19,224 bases of DNA from Thiotrichales bacterium (GTDB lineage Bacteria > Pseudomonadota > Gammaproteobacteria > J044), in the NCBI GenBank assembly GCA_024762895.1, contig JANTGN010000024.1, positions 1-19,224 on the forward strand, read 5' to 3'. The notes beneath the pieces are model-generated. The model searched no databases, was not told the origin of the DNA, and saw only the letters and a program-made list of their open reading frames with translations. Below are positions 14,865 through 19,224 of the stretch, in pieces (the stretch's first letter is position 1; each line of letters begins with the position of its first letter). The translations under genes and the position numbers were made by a program.

Positions 14865-15520
14865 GCGAGCTTAGAAAGTACCTGTGAGGCTGCTTCCTGT
14901 TCCGCTTTTTTTCGACTACTACCTTCTCCGATATCAGAAAGCTTTAGCTTATCGACGATACAGCGAACTCTGAAATGCTGGTCATGGGCCTTACCCGTCA
15001 CTTCAACCAGCTCATAGACCGGTAGGTCAATCGACTGCGCCTGCAAATACTCCTGTAATCTAGATTTAGGATCTTTTAAATCATTAAAGTCGGGGAGGTT
15101 GTGCATCCTTGTATCATAGATTTTGAGTATATAGTCCCTGGCTGAGGAAAAGCCCTTAAGCAGATAAACGGCACCGATGATGGCCTCCATGGTGTCGGCC
15201 AGAATAGAATCTCGACGAAACCCGCCACTTTTTAATTCGCCCGGACCTAACTTGACAATAGACCCCAGATCCAGCTCATGAGCAATTTCCGCCAGGGTAT
15301 CCTTATTTACCAGTCCCGCTCGTAGCCGGCTCAATATGCCTTCTTTCTTGTCAGGGAGATCCTGGAACAGGGCATCGGCAATTACCATATTCAACACACT
15401 ATCCCCAAGAAACTCCAGACGCTCGTAGTTTCTCTTACCCAGACTACGATGTGTTAATGCCTCTTCATAGAGAGGATCATTGATCACATCTTCGGGTAAC
15501 AGTTTATCCAGGCGTAACAT
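14861..15520 (-). CDS. rnc: Ribonuclease III
   Basis: Double-strand-specific endoribonuclease that excises 16S and 23S precursors and processes selected mRNAs. The N-terminal RNase III domain carries the signature ERLEFLGDSVL (33-43; Glu36, Asp40) and the second acidic pair in ADTMEAIIGAVYL (Asp108, Glu111). The C-terminal double-stranded-RNA-binding domain (about 148-219) ends in SSRKKAEQEAASQVLSKL. Length is 219 aa (E. coli 226). The ATG at 15520 is 6 nt after the DUF4845 stop and has no recognisable Shine-Dalgarno, so translation is probably coupled. In E. coli, RNase III cleaves its own leader; here the gene is internal to a long operon and I cannot identify such a site. Confidence 0.97.
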   Translation of the reverse strand: MLRLDKLLPEDVINDPLYEEALTHRSLGKRNYERLEFLGDSVLNMVIADALFQDLPDKKEGILSRLRAGLVNKDTLAEIAHELDLGSIVKLGPGELKSGGFRRDSILADTMEAIIGAVYLLKGFSSARDYILKIYDTRMHNLPDFNDLKDPKSRLQEYLQAQSIDLPVYELVEVTGKAHDQHFRVRCIVDKLKLSDIGEGSSRKKAEQEAASQVLSKLA

Positions 15521-15526
15521 GACGAT

Positions 15527-15898
15527 TTAATACTGAACTTCTACCGTCTTCTCAAAGCTGGCCACGGTGTCCAGATTGCCAAACATATGTGTTCTAACCT
15601 CATATTTTACGGACAGCTTCTCACCGCCATCGACCTTTTCCGTCTTAAAATTTTCTTTTTTAATGTAATTAATATTATTGATTTCGAGTCGTTTTATCAT
15701 AGAAGTCCACAGTGCCGCGCCTGACTTACGACTGGTTGCCTGTTCTTCTGCAACTGATTCAAGCACCGAACTTATAGTTCCGTATTCCATATAGACAGGA
15801 ATTAATTTAAGTCCGACGACTGCCAGCGCACCCGCAATACCAATGACCAAAAGCCAGGAAATAAACGATAGACCTTGTTGTTGTTTCATTTGTTTCAT
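15527..15898 (-). CDS. DUF4845-family membrane protein with prepilin-like N-terminus
   Basis: A 123-aa protein of unknown function that commonly sits between lepB and rnc in gammaproteobacteria; I assign it to the DUF4845 group from that position and its sequence. A short basic, polar leader (MKQMKQQQG) is followed by LSFISWLLVIGIAGALAVVGL, one membrane helix (about 11-34), then a soluble domain of about 90 residues predicted to be outside the cytoplasm. The Gly-Leu-Ser-Phe-Ile junction resembles a type IV prepilin cleavage site, but the Glu normally at position +5 is Ser. The first ATG (15898) is preceded by a run of seven G residues that includes the lepB stop codon; an in-frame ATG three codons later is an alternative. 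No catalytic motif is visible. Function is unknown. Confidence 0.85.
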   Translation of the reverse strand: MKQMKQQQGLSFISWLLVIGIAGALAVVGLKLIPVYMEYGTISSVLESVAEEQATSRKSGAALWTSMIKRLEINNINYIKKENFKTEKVDGGEKLSVKYEVRTHMFGNLDTVASFEKTVEVQY

Positions 15899-15907
15899 GC
15901 TCCCCCC

Positions 15908-16702
15908 CTATTGAATACTGTTGCCAACCCTGGACAGATCCAGGCTATTTTTAGAAAAATCCCAGTTCATCCAGATCATAAAGGCCTTACCCACCAGATT
16001 CTCATCAGGCACAACACCCCAGTATCTGCTGTCGTTACTATTATCTCTGTTATCACCCATCACAAAATAACTGTTTGGAGGAACAACGTACTCCCCTTCG
16101 ATACTTAAACGGTTTTTGTCTATGAGCATATTATGGGGCACCCCCATCAAATCTTCCTCAATAAACAACTGACCTGGTCGCGCCTGATCCGGGTCTATCT
16201 TTATATATTCATTCTGAATATGCTGCTTGGCAGGCTGCCCATTAATATATAGCTGCTTATTATAATAAGCCACATGATCCCCCGGCATTCCCACGATTCT
16301 TTTTATATAATCGATCGAGGGTTCTTTGGGGTACCTGAAGACGATGACGTCGCCTCTTTCCGGATCACCTCCTGCCATAACTTTTGAATGGGTCACCGGC
16401 AATCGCAGGCCATAAGCAAACTTATTCACCAGGATAAAATCACCTACGAGCAGTGTTGGCATCATCGACCCGGAAGGAATTCTAAATGGCTCTGCTACAA
16501 AGGATCTTAAAATAAGCACAATAAACAACACCGGGAAGAATGATTTTGCGTATTCTACATACCAGGGCTCCGTAACCTTCTCTGCCCCCTCTTCGCCGGC
16601 CTTATTCATTCTTAATTTACTCAGGAACAAAATATCTGCCAGCCATACCAGACCAGTTACCAGACTGCCAAGCACTAAAAACAACTCAATATCAAAATTC
16701 AT
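15908..16702 (-). CDS. lepB: Signal peptidase I
   Basis: Inner-membrane serine protease that cleaves signal peptides from secreted preproteins on the periplasmic side. With the start used here the protein has 264 aa. Transmembrane helices span about residues 5-27 and 54-70. The catalytic Ser79 lies in FRIPSGSMMPTL and the general base Lys134 in DYIKRIVGMPGDHV. The box GDNRDNSNDSRYWG marks the conserved C-terminal region. It is shorter than the 324-residue E. coli enzyme mainly in the variable periplasmic insertion. I choose ATG at 16702, 4 nt after the lepA stop; an upstream TTG at 16717 would add five residues inside lepA. It is followed by DUF4845 after only 9 nt. lepA-lepB pairing is a textbook operon. 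Confidence 0.96.
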   Translation of the reverse strand: MNFDIELFLVLGSLVTGLVWLADILFLSKLRMNKAGEEGAEKVTEPWYVEYAKSFFPVLFIVLILRSFVAEPFRIPSGSMMPTLLVGDFILVNKFAYGLRLPVTHSKVMAGGDPERGDVIVFRYPKEPSIDYIKRIVGMPGDHVAYYNKQLYINGQPAKQHIQNEYIKIDPDQARPGQLFIEEDLMGVPHNMLIDKNRLSIEGEYVVPPNSYFVMGDNRDNSNDSRYWGVVPDENLVGKAFMIWMNWDFSKNSLDLSRVGNSIQ

Positions 16703-16706
16703 GGCT

Positions 16707-18509
16707 TCAGTCTTCAACCTTCAGTACAGCGAGGAAGGCCTCCTGTGGAATCTCGATCTTTCCTACCTGTTTCATGCGCTTTTTTCCCGCCTTCTGTTTT
16801 TCCAGTAGTTTTTTCTTTCGCGTAATATCACCGCCATAACACTTTGCCGTTACATTCTTGCGCAGGGCCTTGACTGAGCTTCTTGCGATAATATGCGTAC
16901 CTATGGCCGCCTGTATCGCGACTTCAAACATCTGCCGAGGAATAATCTCCTTCATCTTTTCGGTTAAATCCCGACCTCGACTCTGGCTAACACTCTTGTG
17001 TACGATCAGGGACAGGGCGTCGACGCGTTCACCATTGATCAATATATCCACCTTGACCAGGGGCTCTGCCTGGAACCGGGCGAAGGAATAGTCAAAAGAG
17101 GCGTAGCCGCGACTGATGGATTTCAGACGATCGAAGAAATCCAGAACCACCTCGCTCAGGGGCAATTCAAATTCCAGGGAAACCTGATTCCCCAGATAGT
17201 TCATCTGTTTCTGTACCCCGCGTTTTTCGATGCACAGACCGATGACTGCTCCGACGTAATCCTGTGGAACCAAAATATTTCCACGAATAATGGGCTCCCT
17301 GATCTCATGGATTTCATTAACCGGTGGTAGTTGGGATGGGTTATGGATCTCCAGAGTTTCACCCTTGGTTGTTTCAACCTGGTAGACCACCGTCGGCGCC
17401 GTTGTAATCAGGTCCAGGTCGTACTCGCGCTCCAGCCGCTCCTGAATGATTTCCATATGCAGCATACCGAGGAATCCGCATCGAAAACCAAACCCCAGGG
17501 CCTGTGAGGTCTCGGGCTCATACTGTAACGAGGCATCATTCAGACTGAGTTTTTCGAGGGCTTCACGCAGCCCCTCGTAGTCATCCGCGCTAACCGGGAA
17601 CAGGCCGGCAAACACCCTGGGTTGCACCTCCTTGAAACCCGGCAATGCCTCTTTGGCAGGATTGCTCATATGCGTAAAGGTATCTCCGACCTTCGCCCCA
17701 TCTATTTCTTTAATTCCTGCAATGACATAACCTACATCACCGGCCGAGAGCTGAGCTCTGTCGTTACGCTTCGGGGTAAACACACCAACTTTATCGACCA
17801 GATACTGTCGACCTATAGCCATGGCCTGAATCTTGTCCTTGGGCTTAATTTCACCCTGCATGACGCGAACCAGGGCAACAACACCCAGGTAGTTATCGAA
17901 CCAGGAGTCGATAATCAGGGCCTGCAGCGGTTCATCTGTTGAGCCTGTGGGTGGAGGGATATCCTTGATAATCGATTCCAGCAACTCATCGATTCCCTCT
18001 CCGGTCTTTGCACTGACCCTGAGCGCATGCTCGGCATCAATACCGATGATTTCCTCAATTTCATTGATCACCCGATCAGGATCGGCGGCAGGTAAATCGA
18101 TTTTATTCAGGACAGGAACCACCTCCAGCCCCTGATCAATGGCTGTATAACAATTGGCAACGCTCTGCGCCTCGACCCCCTGTGATGCATCGACTACCAG
18201 CAGCGCACCCTCACAGGCCGAGAGTGATCGCGACACCTCATAAGAAAAATCGACATGCCCGGGGGTGTCGATAATATTGAATTCGTAAACCTCACCATCA
18301 TTGGCCTTGTAATTCAGAGTGACGCTCTGGGCCTTGATCGTGATACCACGCTCACGCTCCAGATCCATGGAATCCAGTACCTGGTCCTCCATCTCGCGCT
18401 CTGAAAGCCCGCCACAACTCTGTATTAAACGATCGGCCAGGGTGGATTTCCCATGATCGATATGGGCTATGATGGAGAAATTCCGGATGCGCTGCATTCG
18501 GTTAGTCAT
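16707..18509 (-). CDS. lepA: Elongation factor 4 (LepA)
   Basis: Translational GTPase, related to EF-G, that acts on ribosomes and has been linked to initiation, back-translocation and 30S biogenesis. G1 AHIDHGKST (15-23, Lys21) is followed by ERGITIKAQSVTLNY (switch I), DTPGHVDF (G3) and NKIDLP (G4). Later domains include LGFGFRCGFLGMLHMEI, and the LepA-specific C-terminal domain (RSSVKALRKNVTAKCYGGDITRKKKLLEKQK) distinguishes it from EF-G and TypA. Length is 600 aa, one more than in E. coli. The start ATG at 18509 overlaps the end of the glutaredoxin-like gene by 8 nt, with CAGGT about 9 nt upstream. It lies directly upstream of lepB on the same transcript. Confidence 0.98.
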   Translation of the reverse strand: MTNRMQRIRNFSIIAHIDHGKSTLADRLIQSCGGLSEREMEDQVLDSMDLERERGITIKAQSVTLNYKANDGEVYEFNIIDTPGHVDFSYEVSRSLSACEGALLVVDASQGVEAQSVANCYTAIDQGLEVVPVLNKIDLPAADPDRVINEIEEIIGIDAEHALRVSAKTGEGIDELLESIIKDIPPPTGSTDEPLQALIIDSWFDNYLGVVALVRVMQGEIKPKDKIQAMAIGRQYLVDKVGVFTPKRNDRAQLSAGDVGYVIAGIKEIDGAKVGDTFTHMSNPAKEALPGFKEVQPRVFAGLFPVSADDYEGLREALEKLSLNDASLQYEPETSQALGFGFRCGFLGMLHMEIIQERLEREYDLDLITTAPTVVYQVETTKGETLEIHNPSQLPPVNEIHEIREPIIRGNILVPQDYVGAVIGLCIEKRGVQKQMNYLGNQVSLEFELPLSEVVLDFFDRLKSISRGYASFDYSFARFQAEPLVKVDILINGERVDALSLIVHKSVSQSRGRDLTEKMKEIIPRQMFEVAIQAAIGTHIIARSSVKALRKNVTAKCYGGDITRKKKLLEKQKAGKKRMKQVGKIEIPQEAFLAVLKVED

Positions 18510-18747
18510 TCATTAAGACCTGCTGTAATCGTGTTTCGTCAAAGAAATACTGGAGAACCACTTCGTTCTGGTTTAGAAGAAGCGGCACATCGGCATTAAA
18601 CCGCCGCCTGAGTTCATCATCGGCATCAATATCTATGGTTTGATACGCTGGAAATGCATCACCCTCCTGGCTGGCATATTGGGTAATTGCATGCTCCATG
18701 TCTTCGCATAGCCCACAGCCCTTGCGGGTATAGAGTATCCATGTCAT
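18502..18747 (-). CDS. Glutaredoxin-like protein (DUF836 type)
   Basis: A small 81-aa thioredoxin-fold protein. LYTRKGCGLCEDM (5-17) provides a CxxC active site at Cys11/Cys14 directly after the first strand, DIDADDEL follows the second strand, and DVPLLLNQNEVVLQYF contains the cis-Pro (Val-Pro) characteristic of the fold. It matches the short glutaredoxin-like DUF836 group rather than classical GrxA/GrxC. It lacks a signal peptide, so it should be cytoplasmic, and its substrate is unknown. It begins 5 nt after the degP stop, and its last 8 nt overlap lepA. The same gene between mucD/degP and lepA occurs in other gammaproteobacteria, as I recall. A redox role in this operon is inferred, not shown. 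Confidence 0.88.
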   Translation of the reverse strand: MTWILYTRKGCGLCEDMEHAITQYASQEGDAFPAYQTIDIDADDELRRRFNADVPLLLNQNEVVLQYFFDETRLQQVLMND

Positions 18748-18752
18748 AGGAC

Positions 18753-19224
18753 CTATGGGTTCCTGATAGCCAGGAATACCGGGCCTTCCTTACGCTGAAT
18801 CAGGACAGCAACCGATTTACCTTTCGGCAGGCTGTTGATCACAGCAGTCAGCTGAGCCGGTTCAGAGATCAGTTTCTGCTGAACCATCACAATGACATCG
18901 CCCTTTCGCACACCTGCTTCTCTCGCCGGCCCGGCCTCGACCTTATCGACCAGGACCCCGCTCTCTATTCCGAGAGATTTCAGCACTTCATCGGGCGCAT
19001 TGATAATAGACATGCCTAATATCAGGTCTGAACTTTTACCCGGCTTGCCTTTTTTATGTGGGGATTGCGCCGTACTGGTCTCTGGTAATTCACCAATAGT
19101 AATACGAAGCTTCAAGGGCTTACCCGCACGAATCACCTCAACCAGGGACTCATCACCAATAGGGGTACGGCCAACTACTGGCGGGAGATCGGATGAGTGA
19201 ATAATGGGCTCACCATTAAACTTG
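18753..19224 (-). CDS. DegP/MucD-type serine protease, C-terminal part (partial)
   Basis: Periplasmic HtrA-family protease/chaperone that degrades misfolded envelope proteins. Only the last 156 or so codons are in the window; the protease domain lies beyond position 19224. The visible part starts at the end of PDZ1, with FNGEPIIHSSDLPPVVG and VEVIRAGK-LKLRITIGELPE. It then has a short linker and PDZ2: GVLVDKVEAGPAREAGVRKGDVIVMV, followed by SEPAQLTAVINSLPKGKSVAVLIQR and FLAIRNP at the end. The FNG and SSDLPP-VG strings are typical of DegP/DegQ/MucD. The next gene starts 5 nt after its TAG stop. In Pseudomonas the corresponding mucD belongs to the sigma-E (AlgU) stress operon and precedes lepA, so envelope stress could drive the whole downstream block; that is inference. 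I leave the symbol open because degP, degQ and mucD cannot be told apart here. Confidence 0.9.
   Translation of the reverse strand, partial: KFNGEPIIHSSDLPPVVGRTPIGDESLVEVIRAGKPLKLRITIGELPETSTAQSPHKKGKPGKSSDLILGMSIINAPDEVLKSLGIESGVLVDKVEAGPAREAGVRKGDVIVMVQQKLISEPAQLTAVINSLPKGKSVAVLIQRKEGPVFLAIRNP

Noticed and set aside
16703..16717. TTG start of lepB inside lepA
   Set aside because: ATG at 16702 lies 4 nt after the lepA stop and begins just before the first membrane helix; the TTG would add only five non-conserved residues.
1..19224. CRISPR array, tRNA, insertion sequence, phage or defence genes
   Set aside because: No repeat-spacer pattern, cloverleaf, transposase or inverted terminal repeat was seen; the window is almost fully covered by recognised housekeeping genes.

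Overview
The window is a chromosomal housekeeping segment of a gammaproteobacterium. The evidence is the gene set and order: rpsB-tsf-pyrH divergent from map-glnD, a succinylase-type dapC-dapD-(yffB-like)-dapE cluster, and a degP/mucD-glutaredoxin-lepA-lepB-DUF4845-rnc-era-recO-pdxJ-acpS block next to cysM and rlmD. This combination fits free-living Pseudomonas/Chromatiales-like lineages better than enterics, but I cannot name a genus. Base composition is moderate and looks uniform by eye, apart from slightly more AT-rich stretches in recO and in the rnc/DUF4845/lepB part. I see no mobile element, CRISPR array, tRNA or rRNA.

Layout. (1) 1-2263, minus strand: 5' part of pyrH (cut by the window start), tsf and rpsB. 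They read leftward from a strong promoter with a GC-rich discriminator at about 2405-2433, through a leader of about 135 nt. (2) 2264-2498: the 235-nt divergent control region between rpsB and map, the longest gene-free stretch in the window. (3) 2499-5931, plus strand: map and glnD, one base apart. (4) 5903-6289, minus strand: a small VOC/glyoxalase-fold gene whose 3' end overlaps the end of glnD. (5) 6356-9922, plus strand: dapC, dapD, a YffB/ArsC-like gene and dapE, a compact diaminopimelate/lysine operon with a perfect TATAAT box just upstream. (6) 9977-12201, minus strand: rlmD and cysM, convergent with dapE. (7) 12257-19224, minus strand: ten nearly gapless genes, in transcription order degP/mucD (partial), glutaredoxin-like, lepA, lepB, DUF4845, rnc, era, recO, pdxJ, acpS. 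Several overlap or lie within 5 nt of each other, so translational coupling is likely.

How the genes work together. The left block makes ribosomal protein S2, elongation factor Ts and UMP kinase. map trims initiator methionines and glnD senses glutamine for the PII system. The dap genes carry out the succinylated steps from tetrahydrodipicolinate towards meso-diaminopimelate. The right block joins envelope quality control (DegP, signal peptidase I), translation (LepA), rRNA maturation (RNase III, Era), DNA repair (RecO), vitamin B6 synthesis (PdxJ) and acyl-carrier-protein activation (AcpS).

I found no wholly new biological system. The points most worth a second look are a lysine-repeat C-terminal tail on S2, a prepilin-like N-terminus on the DUF4845 protein, a compact RecO, a Leu in the Era G3 motif, a long imperfect hairpin between tsf and pyrH, and the rpsB promoter/leader architecture.
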